Shown: positions 34,790 to 44,306 of the stretch, one piece after another
How positions within the stretch are numbered: position 1 is the stretch's first letter
Layout: every line of letters starts with the position of its first letter
Origin: Flavobacterium davisii
Lineage (GTDB): Bacteria > Bacteroidota > Bacteroidia > Flavobacteriales > Flavobacteriaceae
Direction of reading: 5' to 3'
DNA: 64,000 bases
Assembly: GCF_019565505.1 (NCBI RefSeq)
Contig: NZ_CP067378.1
Location: forward strand, 1,178,001-1,242,000
Notes under the pieces: model-generated
The model's database searches: none
Told to the model about the DNA's origin: nothing
The model's input: only the letters and a program-made list of their open reading frames with translations
Translations under genes and position numbers: made by a program

Positions 34790-36433
34790 TTAATTTAATA
34801 TCACTCGGTTAGCGTAATCCCCAAAGGTTTCTCCCTCTTGTTTTTCTAGAATATAGCGTCCTAATAACACATCTATTTCTGCTAAAATTTGCGCTTCGGT
34901 TTGTTTTTCTTTATATAGCTTATTTAATCGTAATCCATAACGATCGCCTCCCAACATAAAGTTATATTGCTCGGGACCTGTACCTATGAAACCAAGTTCA
35001 GCTACATACGGACGACCACAACCATTAGGACAGCCTGTCATACGTATGGTTAGTTCATCTTCTGATAAACCGTGTTTTGCTAAAAGTGGTTCAATTTTAG
35101 TTACTAAAACAGGTAAATAACGTTGAGCTTCGGCAAGCGCTAACGGACAAGTAGGCATTGCCACACACGCCATCGAACTTTTACGAATGTTACTTACGTT
35201 TTTCTCTATGTCGTATTTAGTTAATAAAGCTTCAACTTTTGCTTTGTTTTTCGTTGAAATTTCGCCTAACAGTAGATTTTGATTACCTGTAAAAATGAAA
35301 TTATTTATATTCAACTGTGCCAATTCATACAAAAAGGCTTTTTGCTCTGGTTTAACTACACCGTGCTCTACAAATAGCGTATAATACCATTGCTTGTCGG
35401 CACTTTGTTCCCAACCGTAACGATCATTACGTTCGGTGAAGGTATAAGGACGCGCTGGTTCTAGTTGGAATCCGATGCGTTTTTCTAATTCGGCTTTGAA
35501 ACCTTCCACCGTCATTTTATCGACAGTATATTTTAAACGAGATAATTTACGTTCTACTCGATTTCCAAAATCACGTTGTACTGTTAATACTTCATACACC
35601 GCTTTTAAAGTTTTTTCTTCGGTATCTGTAAAGCCTAACACATCACCTAAACGTGGATATGTTGAAGCGTTCCCGTGGGTTGTTCCTAAACCACCACCCA
35701 CTACAATATTGAATCCTTTTAATTCGTTGTTTTCGATAATGGCAATGAGTCCCAAATCGTTTGTAAATAAATCGACATCGTTACTAGGCGGAATCGCAAT
35801 AGCTATTTTGAATTTACGTGGTAAGTATCTGTTTTCATACAACGGATCTGCTTCTGCCGAACGCTCATAAATTTTTTCTCCGTCGATAAATACTTCGTAA
35901 TACGCTTGTGTTTTTGGCAACAAAAGAGTTGAAATTTTATCGGCATACGCGTGAATTTGTGCGTGCAACGGAGACAATTGCGGATGCGAACTAGCAATTA
36001 CATTTCGGTTTACGTCGCCACACGCTGCAATAGAATCTAGTTGTGCTAGATTGAATCCTTGAATCGTTGGGCGTAATTCGTGTTTTAGTAATCCGTGTAA
36101 CTGTACCGTTTGGCGAGTTGTAATTTTTAAGGTTCCTGTTCCGTACTGTTCTGATATATTATGTAAGGCGATCCATTTTTCGGCATTGATAATTCCGCCT
36201 GGAATACGCAAACGAATCATAAAGGAGTATAATTTATCCAATTTTTTCGCTGCTCTTTCAGCACGTCTGTCTCTATCATCTTGCACATACATTCCGTGAA
36301 ACTTTACCAATGTTTCATCGTCTGGTCGTACATTTCCGGTGTGGTTATCAATATCGATACTTTCTTTTAGCGTACCTCTTAATCCGTCGCTATTGATTTT
36401 TATATATTCTACTGGTGATAATTTGTCGCTCAT
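34790..36433 (-). CDS. Sulfite reductase hemoprotein (nitrite/sulfite reductase family)
   Basis: A 547-aa siroheme/4Fe-4S enzyme. The N-terminal half has MIRLRIPGGIINAEKW and TLKITTRQTVQLHG; the cluster-binding Cys residues are in CVAMPTCPLALAEAQ and MTGCPNGCGRPYVAE. Ferredoxin-like half-domain repeats are visible. It reduces sulfite to sulfide with electrons from the CysJ flavoprotein encoded just upstream. A palindrome doublet of the REP-like type lies between the two genes. Confidence 0.94.
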   Translation of the reverse strand: MSDKLSPVEYIKINSDGLRGTLKESIDIDNHTGNVRPDDETLVKFHGMYVQDDRDRRAERAAKKLDKLYSFMIRLRIPGGIINAEKWIALHNISEQYGTGTLKITTRQTVQLHGLLKHELRPTIQGFNLAQLDSIAACGDVNRNVIASSHPQLSPLHAQIHAYADKISTLLLPKTQAYYEVFIDGEKIYERSAEADPLYENRYLPRKFKIAIAIPPSNDVDLFTNDLGLIAIIENNELKGFNIVVGGGLGTTHGNASTYPRLGDVLGFTDTEEKTLKAVYEVLTVQRDFGNRVERKLSRLKYTVDKMTVEGFKAELEKRIGFQLEPARPYTFTERNDRYGWEQSADKQWYYTLFVEHGVVKPEQKAFLYELAQLNINNFIFTGNQNLLLGEISTKNKAKVEALLTKYDIEKNVSNIRKSSMACVAMPTCPLALAEAQRYLPVLVTKIEPLLAKHGLSEDELTIRMTGCPNGCGRPYVAELGFIGTGPEQYNFMLGGDRYGLRLNKLYKEKQTEAQILAEIDVLLGRYILEKQEGETFGDYANRVILN

Positions 36434-36444
36434 CTTTTTTTTAT

Positions 36445-36536
36445 TAGCCCCCTAACCCCCAAAGGGGGAATAAGGATTATGAATAATTTTTCTGCGTTTC
36501 TAGGCTCCCCTCCTTTGGAGGGGTCGGGGGAGGCTC
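36445..36536. repeat. REP-like palindrome doublet between sir and cysJ
   Basis: AGCCCCCTAACCCCC plus AAAGGGGGAAT at the left (plus orientation) and GAGCCTCCCCCGACCCCTCC plus AAAGGAGGGG at the right (minus orientation), about 40 bases apart. It has the same build as 22054-22163 and the ends of the DUF559 elements but has no ORF. Confidence 0.8.
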
Positions 36537-38200
36537 TAATACACGTCCTTTTGATATTTTCCTTGTTCTTCTAATTGGTCTAATACTTCTTTTGCTTTTT
36601 CAACCGAGATATTTCGTTGGGAAGCGATTACTTCAATAATTGTGTTTTCGACATCTTTACTCATTGGGTCTTTTTGTCCGCAGATGTAAATAGAAGCGCC
36701 GTTTTCTAACCATTCGTTAAACTGGCTTGCATTTTCTTTGATGCGATCTTGTACGTAAATTTTACGCTCTTGATCTCTAGAGAAAGCTGTACTTAATTTG
36801 GTTAACACTCCAGTAGATAACCATTCTTGAATTTCGGTTTGGTAATAAAAATCGAAAGCAAAATGTTGCTCCCCAAAGAATAACCAGTTTTTCCCTTCGG
36901 CACCAGTAGCATCACGTTGTGCTAAGAAGCTTCTAAAAGGTGCAATACCTGTTCCTGGACCAATTAAAATAATATCGGCATCCTCAGCAGGTAAACGGAA
37001 ATTATTGTTTTTATGGATATAGAAATCATAATCGGTATCCAAAGGATAATCGGCTAAAAACTGAGAAGTCAATCCTGTTTTTACACTATCCTCCACTTTA
37101 AAACTATTTAGGTTCACCGTTAAATGCACTTGTCCGTCGTGTGCTTCGGCAGCAGAAGAAATTGAATACAAACGAGGCGCAATAGGATGCAATACAGCTA
37201 CCACTTCTTCCAAAGTACCCTTTTTAGGTTGGTATTTTTGGATAATATCTACTAAATCGGCTTTTTCTTCTGTAATTTCGATATCAAGAATTTTCGCTAC
37301 ACTTTCTAACGATTTTTTAGATAAACCACGAATATTTTTATCCTGAAGAGTTGCAACATCGGTTACTTTGAAATAAGAAGCTATGTTTTGTAACTCAGCT
37401 TCGTTATTTTTCGGAATTACTCCTAAAGCATCTCCGGGTTCGTAAATTACTTCTTCATTAGGTGTTATTTCGATATGATAGGTTTCTTTATTCGAACCTC
37501 TGTCATTCAATACGATTTTATGCGAAATTTGTCCAGTAAAATGCTGCTTGTGCGAAGTTGCTGCTACCGCTGATTTTACTAACGCTGGTGTTGCAGTTGT
37601 TTTAGCTCCAAAAGCATTTTGCAAATCGGTTTCCCAAATTGGAATTAAACTCGCATAATCCACATCAGCCTTAACCAATGGCAGTAAACGTGTTGCCCCT
37701 TTTTCGGCTAAAACGGCATCTAATAATACACCTGCATTACAAAATAAAGGATAGGAAGAATCGCCCAAACCGAAAACCGCAAACGACAATTTATCTAACT
37801 TACCATTGAATGCTTTGATAGCTTCGTAAAAACCAACGGCATTTTGCGGAAATTCGCCTTCGCCTTGTGTACTTACCACAAATAAAACGTGAGTTTCTTT
37901 TTGGAGTTTTGCCAAATCAAATTGGGCTACATCCACACTTTTTGCTTGGATTTTATTCTTTTTAAAAATCGCTTGAATTTGAGTAGCTACTTTTTTAGAA
38001 TTACCCGTTTCGGTACCATAAACAATTAGTGGTTTTACGGCAATAGCAGTAGTTTGAACTGGAGGAATTACACCCGTGGCTTGAATTCCGAAATTCTTTG
38101 CTAAATATCCTGCTAGATATCCTTTAGCATAAATCAGTTCTTCATTGGTAGCATTTTGAACCAATTTTTCTAATAAATTATTTTTAGTTTCAGATAGCAT
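36536..38200 (-). CDS. cysJ: Sulfite reductase flavoprotein subunit (CysJ-like)
   Basis: A 554-aa diflavin reductase. Flavodoxin domain (about residues 60-200) with VYGTETGNSKKVA and VVSTQGEGEFPQNA; FAD domain with RLYSISSA and GLTSQFL; NADPH domain with IGPGTGIAPFRSFLAQR, WLFFGEQH and the C-terminal ASIYICGQKDPMSKDVE. It passes electrons from NADPH to sulfite reductase. The start is ATG 38200 (MLSETKNNLLEKL); 11 nt overlap with cobA. An N-terminal helix block ahead of the flavodoxin domain is normal for this group. Confidence 0.93.
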   Translation of the reverse strand: MLSETKNNLLEKLVQNATNEELIYAKGYLAGYLAKNFGIQATGVIPPVQTTAIAVKPLIVYGTETGNSKKVATQIQAIFKKNKIQAKSVDVAQFDLAKLQKETHVLFVVSTQGEGEFPQNAVGFYEAIKAFNGKLDKLSFAVFGLGDSSYPLFCNAGVLLDAVLAEKGATRLLPLVKADVDYASLIPIWETDLQNAFGAKTTATPALVKSAVAATSHKQHFTGQISHKIVLNDRGSNKETYHIEITPNEEVIYEPGDALGVIPKNNEAELQNIASYFKVTDVATLQDKNIRGLSKKSLESVAKILDIEITEEKADLVDIIQKYQPKKGTLEEVVAVLHPIAPRLYSISSAAEAHDGQVHLTVNLNSFKVEDSVKTGLTSQFLADYPLDTDYDFYIHKNNNFRLPAEDADIILIGPGTGIAPFRSFLAQRDATGAEGKNWLFFGEQHFAFDFYYQTEIQEWLSTGVLTKLSTAFSRDQERKIYVQDRIKENASQFNEWLENGASIYICGQKDPMSKDVENTIIEVIASQRNISVEKAKEVLDQLEEQGKYQKDVY

Positions 38201-39023
38201 TTTGATAGATTGTTTTATGATTATCGAAATAAGATTCGGTGTTGTTTTTTTCAGCGAACCAAGCATATTGCTGGTGCAGTGCTACCACTTTACCTACCAC
38301 AATTAGCGTTGGCACATATTCAAATTCAGGTAACGGTTTTGTGGTAATATCCTCAAAACTAAACACCTTCGTTTTTTGATTCGGTGTGGTGGCTTGTTGG
38401 ATGACAGCGACTCCTTTTTCATGATCGATATTTTGTTCGATTAATTTTTGTGCCAACACCTTTAGTTTTTGCCCACTCATATAAAACACCAGCGTATCAC
38501 TCGTCGTTGCCCAATCAGTCCATTGTTGACTTTCCACATTTTCTAACTCATACAAAGTCAAGAATCGAAGTCCGCGAGAATACCCCCTAGCTGTTAAAGG
38601 CATACCTGTATAAGCAGCGGCGCCAAAAGCAGCAGAAACCCCGGGGATAATTTCATACGGAATTTCATTAGCTACTAATACTTGTAATTCGTCCAAAATA
38701 TTCGAAAACAAGGTCGAATCGCCCCCTTTTAAACGAAGTACTAATTTTCCTTGTTGGGCAAAAAGCACGATCAATTCGTTGATATCTTGTTGCGGTGTCC
38801 AAACCCCTTTAGAACATTGTTTGCCCACATACACAATTTCGGCATCTTTACGTGCATATTCCTCAATAAGTTCAGGCGAAACGAGTCGGTCAGTTAAGAC
38901 TACATCTGCCTTTTGCAAGTATTTCAAAGCTTTTAAACTGATCAGCTCGGGGTCACCGGGACCTGCTCCTGCTAAGATTACTTTTCCTATATGTTTTATA
39001 CTTCTTTCCATTTTTTTAGGCAT
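38190..39023 (-). CDS. cobA: Uroporphyrinogen-III C-methyltransferase
   Basis: A 277-aa SAM-dependent methyltransferase that converts uroporphyrinogen III to precorrin-2. Motifs: ILAGAGPGDPELISLKALK, LTDRLVSPEL, RLKGGDSTLF and EIIPGVSAAFGAAAYTGMPLT with TLYE and FYMSG. It feeds the Met8-like enzyme (33409-34002) for siroheme. The start may be at Met 39023 or the internal Met five codons later. Overlaps cysJ by 11 nt. Confidence 0.94.
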   Translation of the reverse strand: MPKKMERSIKHIGKVILAGAGPGDPELISLKALKYLQKADVVLTDRLVSPELIEEYARKDAEIVYVGKQCSKGVWTPQQDINELIVLFAQQGKLVLRLKGGDSTLFSNILDELQVLVANEIPYEIIPGVSAAFGAAAYTGMPLTARGYSRGLRFLTLYELENVESQQWTDWATTSDTLVFYMSGQKLKVLAQKLIEQNIDHEKGVAVIQQATTPNQKTKVFSFEDITTKPLPEFEYVPTLIVVGKVVALHQQYAWFAEKNNTESYFDNHKTIYQNAI

Positions 39024-39071
39024 GAGTTATCCCTGTCGAGCCAATTTTGACCCGATGGAGAATGTTTTTTT

Positions 39072-39104
39072 AGACCTAACAGGTTTTGGAAACCTGTTAG
39101 GTTT
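39072..39104. repeat. Second copy of the AGACCTAACAGG palindrome
   Basis: AGACCTAACAGGTTTT then GGAAACCTGTTAGGTTT; near-perfect palindrome, copy of 34750-34782. Between cysK and cobA. Confidence 0.75.
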
Positions 39105-39123
39105 TTTCGTTAATTTTTATTGA

Positions 39124-40032
39124 TTAAAACAATCCTTCAATCGAAAGGTATCGTTCGCCTGTATCGTAATTAAAGGTTAATATGGTAGCGTCATCTGGTA
39201 ATGTGGCTGCTTTTTTAGCTACTGCGGCTAAAGAGGCGCCTGTTGAAATTCCAACCAAAATCCCTTCGTTTTTTGCTATGTTTCGGGCATATTCAAAAGC
39301 ATCGTCTTTACTTACTTGAATTACTTCGTCAATTAAACCTGCTTGATAAATTTCAGGTACAAAACCAGCTCCTATTCCTTGTAATGGGTGTGGTGATGGA
39401 CTACCACCGCTTAAAACAGGAGATAATTCAGGTTCTACCGCAATTACTTTTAGGTTAGGGAATTTTTCTTTAAGCATAGAAGCAACTCCTATTATATGTC
39501 CGCCAGTACCTACCCCTGTCATGATATAATCTAATCCATCAGGAAAATCGACCATAATTTCTTGCGCAGTTGTACGCTTGTGTACCTCAACATTCGCTTG
39601 GTTATTAAATTGTGAAGGTGACCAAGCGTTTGGCGTAGTAGCAACCAATTCGGCAGCACGCTCAATAGCGCCTTTCATTCCTTTTTCGCGAGGAGTTAAA
39701 TCGAATGAAGCTCCGTAAATTTCCATTAATTTTCTACGTTCTACACTCATTGATTCTGGCATTACGAGAATGACTTTATATCCTTTTACAGCTGCTACTA
39801 ATGCTAAACCAATTCCTGTATTCCCAGAAGTAGGTTCTATAATTACGCTGTCTGGTTTTAATACTCCTTTTGCTTCTGCATCTTCGATCATTCCTAATGC
39901 AACACGATCTTTGATACTGCTCCCTGGATTGTTTCTTTCTAATTTTATGAAGACGTTTTTGTTACCGTATAATTTATTGATTTTAACAACAGGAGTATTT
40001 CCTATGGTTTCTAAAATAGTATTTGCTTTCAT
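39124..40032 (-). CDS. cysK: Cysteine synthase A (O-acetylserine sulfhydrylase)
   Basis: A 302-aa PLP enzyme making cysteine from O-acetylserine and sulfide. PLP Lys in [32 protein letters not shown] binds substrate and [13 protein letters not shown] binds phosphate; [11 protein letters not shown] and VGISTGAS are also typical. It lies downstream of cysE, which supplies O-acetylserine. Confidence 0.96.
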   Translation of the reverse strand: MKANTILETIGNTPVVKINKLYGNKNVFIKLERNNPGSSIKDRVALGMIEDAEAKGVLKPDSVIIEPTSGNTGIGLALVAAVKGYKVILVMPESMSVERRKLMEIYGASFDLTPREKGMKGAIERAAELVATTPNAWSPSQFNNQANVEVHKRTTAQEIMVDFPDGLDYIMTGVGTGGHIIGVASMLKEKFPNLKVIAVEPELSPVLSGGSPSPHPLQGIGAGFVPEIYQAGLIDEVIQVSKDDAFEYARNIAKNEGILVGISTGASLAAVAKKAATLPDDATILTFNYDTGERYLSIEGLF

Positions 40033-40144
40033 TTCACTAAGTATTTTTTTTAAGGAGTTCGATACTGTCTCCTTTCAGGCTCGAATCCTATTACCTTATC
40101 ACTAATTACTTTCCTCTTTTGTCTTTTCTACTATTGCCTTTTTC

Positions 40145-40959
40145 TTAAATCACGTAATTAAGCGGTTCTGAGAATTCGCTTTTTAATTTAATTTTAATTT
40201 CACTTTTATGGTACACCAAAGTATTTTCTGGCACTGATTGGGTTAACCAAACGTTACCTCCTATTACCGTTTTTTTCCTACTACTGTACTTCCACCAAGT
40301 ATTGTAGCATTCGCGTAAATGGTTACATCATCTTCGATTGTTGGATGTCTTTTTACCGAATTAGCTTCTTTTGAAACGGATAAAGCGCCCAACGTTACAC
40401 CTTGATAAATTTTTACATTTTTTCCTATTTTAGTAGTTTCCCCTATTACAATTCCTGTTCCGTGGTCGATAAAGAAATTTTCGCCAATTTCTGCTCCTGG
40501 ATGGATATCAATACCTGTTCGACTGTGCATATATTCTGAAATTACTCGAGGAATTACAGGTACATTTAATTTCCAAAATACATTAGCAATCCGATAGACT
40601 GTTATGGCAAAAAAACCGGGATAAGCGACAAGTACCTCTTCTTTTGACTTAGCTGCTGGATCAAAATTAACAATGGTTTCCAGATCATTTAAAAGAACGT
40701 AGTGTAAATCTTCTATTTGTTCGAAAAAAAAGTTAGCATAGACCACAATTTGATTGGTATCTTCTACTGTTTTGGCTAGGATATTTTGTAATTCTATTTG
40801 AAGCAACTTTTCTTTATTTTGAAAAAACCGATAATTATTGTATTCTTGATTGATATCAAACAACCAATTAATGAGTTCATCAACCCATTTTTCAACTTGA
40901 TTTTTGTTGATTGGATTTTTTGCTCTTTCTTGATTTTTAATATAAATTGAGTACGACAT
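40145..40959 (-). pseudogene. cysE: Serine O-acetyltransferase, frameshifted near the C-terminus
   Basis: CysE makes O-acetylserine. A helical N-terminal domain is followed by the left-handed beta-helix: MHSRTGIDIHPGAEIGENFFIDHGTGIVIGET, KIYQGVTLGALSV, RHPTIEDDVTIYANATILGGSTVVG. The frame stops at 40264 because the A run at 40270-40276 has seven As; with eight the protein continues as TVIGGNVWLTQSVPENTLVY and ends at 40145, the usual family C-terminus. Single-base homopolymer loss, so sequencing error is plausible. Confidence 0.9.
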
Positions 40960-40960
40960 A

Positions 40961-42193
40961 TTATAAGAACATTAAAGCACCAACGGTGTTGTAAGTGGTT
41001 TCATCAATAAGAATGGCATTTCCTGTTTTTGAATTTTGAGTAAATGAGTCGATAAACAAGTACTGATTGGTGCGTAAACTAATTTGGGCAATATCATTTA
41101 GTTTAACCGTATCTCCTTCTGTAAATTGCCATTCGTTTATATTCCATTTGCGATTTACTTGTTGTACTTTTACACGAACCGTTTTAAAGCGATGTTGTAA
41201 TAGATAGGTTTTGCCCACTTGTAAGTCGGTGTTATCCAACCACGATACCCAAGTATCTATTTGGTTGGTTTCTTTAGGTAGTTGATTATTTAAAACTATG
41301 GTGTCTCCACGGCTAATATCAATATTGGCACTAAAATGTAATACTATATTATCTCCCGCTGTTACTTGCTCCATCTTTTTTTGATTTTTCTCAATTTTAA
41401 CAATCGTAGTTTCAATATTAGCTGGAAATATTTTAACCTTATCGCCTACCTTATAAGTTCCACTTAACACAGGTCCTGCATACCCTCTATAATCATGATT
41501 TTCTTCATCTTTAGGACGGATCACCCATTGCACTTGAAAACGAGCGGGTAAATCATCCGTTGAATCGATTTCTACACTTTCTAACGTTTCTAAAATGGAT
41601 TTCCCTTTATACCAAGGCGTATTTTCAGAAGTATTTACCACATTATCACCCACTAATGCACTTACTGGGATGTATTGAATTTCATTGTAATTCAATTCGT
41701 TTTTTATCTTTTCAAAATCTTTTTGAATTTGATTGAATGTTTCTTCAGAATAACTTACTAAATCAATTTTATTAATTGCGATAATGGCTTTTTTAATTCC
41801 CATTAAGGAACCAATACTCGCGTGACGTTTCGTTTGCTCTGTAATTCCTTTACGAGCATCGACTAAAATGATAATTAAATCGGAGTTTGATGCTCCCGTA
41901 ATCATATTTCGTGTGTATTGCTCGTGTCCTGGTGCATCTGCAATGATAAATTTTCTTTTTGATGTGGAAAAATATTTATAGGCTACATCAATAGTAATTC
42001 CTTGCTCTCTTTCGGCACGAAGTCCGTCAGTGATTAACGACAAATCGATGTCAACTCCTTCTTGCTTGGTTTGTTTTTGTAGAACCCCTAATTGGTCTGT
42101 ATGTATACTATCAGAATCGTATAAAAGTCTACCTATTAAAGTGCTTTTACCATCATCTACATTTCCTGCTGTTATAAATCGTAATGTGTTCAT
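40961..42193 (-). CDS. cysN: Sulfate adenylyltransferase subunit 1 (GTPase CysN)
   Basis: A 410-aa EF-Tu-like GTPase that drives APS formation with CysD. G1 GNVDDGKSTLIGRLLYDS, G3 DAPGHEQYTRNM, G4 INKIDLV, followed by two beta-barrel domains. There is no fused APS-kinase domain. It ends 2 nt before cysE and starts 46 nt after cysD, an operon layout. Confidence 0.96.
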   Translation of the reverse strand: MNTLRFITAGNVDDGKSTLIGRLLYDSDSIHTDQLGVLQKQTKQEGVDIDLSLITDGLRAEREQGITIDVAYKYFSTSKRKFIIADAPGHEQYTRNMITGASNSDLIIILVDARKGITEQTKRHASIGSLMGIKKAIIAINKIDLVSYSEETFNQIQKDFEKIKNELNYNEIQYIPVSALVGDNVVNTSENTPWYKGKSILETLESVEIDSTDDLPARFQVQWVIRPKDEENHDYRGYAGPVLSGTYKVGDKVKIFPANIETTIVKIEKNQKKMEQVTAGDNIVLHFSANIDISRGDTIVLNNQLPKETNQIDTWVSWLDNTDLQVGKTYLLQHRFKTVRVKVQQVNRKWNINEWQFTEGDTVKLNDIAQISLRTNQYLFIDSFTQNSKTGNAILIDETTYNTVGALMFL

Positions 42194-42239
42194 TTTATTT
42201 CTTTTTAGGCATTAGCCAAAAGGCAAAAGCCATTAGTTC

Positions 42240-43145
42240 TTAAAAATATCCTTGCTTTTTTCTGTCTTCCATAGCGGCTTCTGAGAGTTGGTCGTCCAGT
42301 CTAGTTTGTCCTCTTTCGCTGATTCTGGTTTGAATAATATCATCAATAATATCATCAATGGTTGCTGCTTGTGATGGAACGGCTGCGGTACACGTCATAT
42401 CGCCTACGGTTCTGTATCTTACTCGCTCAACCACTACTTGATCTCCAGCTTGTGGCTGAATAAATGCTGAGGTTGCCACCAATTTGTCTTGGTGGACGAT
42501 ACATTCTCTATCGTGGGCAAAATATAAATTAGGCAATTCGATATTGTATTTTTTAATGTAGTTCCACACGTCTAATTCGGTCCAGTTACTAATAGGGAAT
42601 ACTCTTACGTTATGTCCTTTTTGAATTTTTCCGTTTAAGATGTTCCACAGTTCAGGCCTTTGTAATTTAGGATCCCAAGCTCCAAAATCATCACGAACCG
42701 AGAAAATTCTTTCTTTAGCTCTTGCTTTTTCTTCATCACGACGGGCACCACCTATACAGGCATCAAATTCATTTTCTTGTATGGTATCCAATAAACTGTA
42801 GGTTTGCAAAGCATTACGTGATGGAAAACGACCTGCAGTTTCTTTTAAATTGTATTTTTTGATACTGTCTTCTACGCTACCTACGATAAGTTTTTCTCCA
42901 ATTTGAGCTACTAGTTTATCTCTAAACTCTATAGCTTCAGGAAAATTGTGACCTGTATCGATATGTACTAACGGAAAAGGAAATTTTCCTGGTCTAAATG
43001 CTTTTAAAGCTAAGTGTATTAATACAATTGAATCCTTTCCTCCAGAGAATAACAAAGCAGGTTTTTCAAACTGAGCGGCTGTTTCACGAAGGATGTAAAT
43101 AGCTTCGTTCTCTAATTGTTCTAAGTAATCTATATTTTTTTCCAT
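42240..43145 (-). CDS. cysD: Sulfate adenylyltransferase subunit 2 (CysD)
   Basis: A 301-aa PP-loop ATP pyrophosphatase: PALLFSGGKDSIVLIHLALKAF, HIDTGHNFPEAIEFRD, GARRDEEKARAKERIFS and RECIVHQDKLVA. With CysN it forms adenosine phosphosulfate from sulfate and ATP. Length is normal. Confidence 0.97.
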   Translation of the reverse strand: MEKNIDYLEQLENEAIYILRETAAQFEKPALLFSGGKDSIVLIHLALKAFRPGKFPFPLVHIDTGHNFPEAIEFRDKLVAQIGEKLIVGSVEDSIKKYNLKETAGRFPSRNALQTYSLLDTIQENEFDACIGGARRDEEKARAKERIFSVRDDFGAWDPKLQRPELWNILNGKIQKGHNVRVFPISNWTELDVWNYIKKYNIELPNLYFAHDRECIVHQDKLVATSAFIQPQAGDQVVVERVRYRTVGDMTCTAAVPSQAATIDDIIDDIIQTRISERGQTRLDDQLSEAAMEDRKKQGYF

Positions 43146-43320
43146 TTTTATTTATCTCAAATTTTTCACGTAGACTTTTACAAAATTAAGCACTAAGTTA
43201 CGCAAAGATTTTAACCATAAAACACGAAGTCTCACTAAGTTTTTTAACCGCAAAGTGCGCAATCATTTACGCAAAGGTGAATGGTTAAGTTTTTAAGTTC
43301 AATCATCTATTTTCTTTTGG
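43146..43320. other. Intergenic spacer between cysH and cysD
   Basis: No gene. It contains imperfect repeats of the type ACGCAAAG and CTCACTAAG, common low-value dispersed sequence in Flavobacteria; no hairpin with a T run was seen, so cysD is probably reached by read-through from cysH. Confidence 0.4.
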
Positions 43321-44058
43321 CTAATGGCTTTCCACTTTTTCTAAATTCTGATTTCTAATTTTACTTATGTAATCCGCATTCTTTTTTGATTGATCTTCCC
43401 ACCACCAACGTCCAGCTCTGAAGTCCTCTCCTTCTTTGATGGCTCTGGTACACGGCGCGCAACCTATACTTACATAGCCTTTGTCGTGTAGCGTGTTGTA
43501 AGGAACACCATTTTGTTTTAAATAACTAACTACTTCTTCTAGTGTCCAGTTTAGTAGCGGATTGTACTTATATAGTTTAAAATTTTGATCCCATTCTAAT
43601 AATGGTACGTTTTGACGGTTTTGTGACTGCTCAGCTCGTAGTCCCGTTATCCAAAGGTTGGCTCCTTCTAAAGCTCTGTTTAACGGTTCTACTTTACGGA
43701 TGTGGCAGCATTCTTTTCTGTTTTCTACGCTCATATAAAACCCATTGATTCCTTTTTCATTTACATATTTTTCTAAAGTAGATGCTTGAGGATAATAGGC
43801 TTTTATTTGGTTTCCATATTGTAAATTGACTTTATCCCAAACGTTATATGTTTCTGCAAACAATCTACCTGTATCCAAAGTAAATACTTCTATATTTTTT
43901 AATTTATTGGTAAAAATTTCATTTGTAATTACTTGATCTTCTATACCAAAACTGGTTGAAAAAATAATTTTACCTGTAAAATTTTCGCTTAAAAAACGAA
44001 GGCTTTGCCCCAAGTTATTCGAATATTTTAAAAAGTTTTTTATTTGTTCTGTCATCAT
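43321..44058 (-). CDS. cysH: APS/PAPS reductase (CysH)
   Basis: A 3'-phosphoadenylyl- or adenylyl-sulfate reductase of 245 aa. Motifs: IIFSTSFGIEDQVI (PP-loop), VFTLDTGRLFAETY, KECCHIRKVEPL and GCAPCTRAIKEGEDFRAGRWWWE. The two Cys pairs (CC and CAPC) indicate the 4Fe-4S type that uses APS. The start is taken at ATG 44058 or 44055, since the 12 codons upstream lie in the attenuator hairpin. First gene of the sulfate-assimilation run. Confidence 0.93.
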   Translation of the reverse strand: MMTEQIKNFLKYSNNLGQSLRFLSENFTGKIIFSTSFGIEDQVITNEIFTNKLKNIEVFTLDTGRLFAETYNVWDKVNLQYGNQIKAYYPQASTLEKYVNEKGINGFYMSVENRKECCHIRKVEPLNRALEGANLWITGLRAEQSQNRQNVPLLEWDQNFKLYKYNPLLNWTLEEVVSYLKQNGVPYNTLHDKGYVSIGCAPCTRAIKEGEDFRAGRWWWEDQSKKNADYISKIRNQNLEKVESH

Positions 44059-44076
44059 GCTTTTTTTAAAATAAGA

Positions 44077-44101
44077 AGACCTCTTGAAATTCAAAAGGTC
44101 T
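44077..44101 (-). terminator. Hairpin, proximal attenuator candidate of cys leader
   Basis: On the minus strand AGACCTTTTGA pairs with TCAAGAGGTCT (one G-T pair) across 3 bases, followed by a modest TCTTATTTT stretch. Directly ahead of cysH. Confidence 0.6.
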
Positions 44102-44149
44102 GCATCATTATATAAATATTAAAATTATTTTTACACATACCTCCTTATG

Positions 44150-44206
44150 TCATTTACAACAACTAGCCGTAATTATGATGATTGTATTTAAGTATGTATT
44201 TTCCAT
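44150..44206 (-). CDS. Cys leader peptide (proximal) of cysH operon
   Basis: An 18-codon frame MENTYLNTIIIITASCCK ending with two Cys codons and one Lys before TGA, placed between two hairpins upstream of cysH. Short length, terminal Cys pair and position suggest a second attenuation leader; the hairpin that follows has a weak T run, so this copy is less certain than the distal one. Confidence 0.55.
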   Translation of the reverse strand: MENTYLNTIIIITASCCK

Positions 44207-44236
44207 TTTTTATTGTTTAAAATTTATTTATAAAAA

Positions 44237-44259
44237 AACTCCTCATAAAATGAGGAGTT
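44237..44259 (-). terminator. Attenuator terminator, distal, of cys leader
   Basis: Stem AACTCCTCA / TGAGGAGTT with a 5-base loop followed by seven Ts on the minus strand. GAGGAGT just after the leader stop can pair with ACTCCTC of this stem as an alternative. Confidence 0.8.
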
Positions 44260-44306
44260 CGTTTTTATTATATCGTATATTAAGTATATATACAACGACA
44301 CACTCC

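Noticed and set aside
34739-34790. N-terminal extension of the DUF2490 protein through the AGACCTAACAGG palindrome
   Set aside because: A normal signal peptide starts at ATG 34738 if one A is added to the A run; the extension is palindrome-derived sequence.
40070-40095. tRNA-like GGCTCGAATCC between cysK and cysE
   Set aside because: No acceptor, D or anticodon arms could be folded around it.
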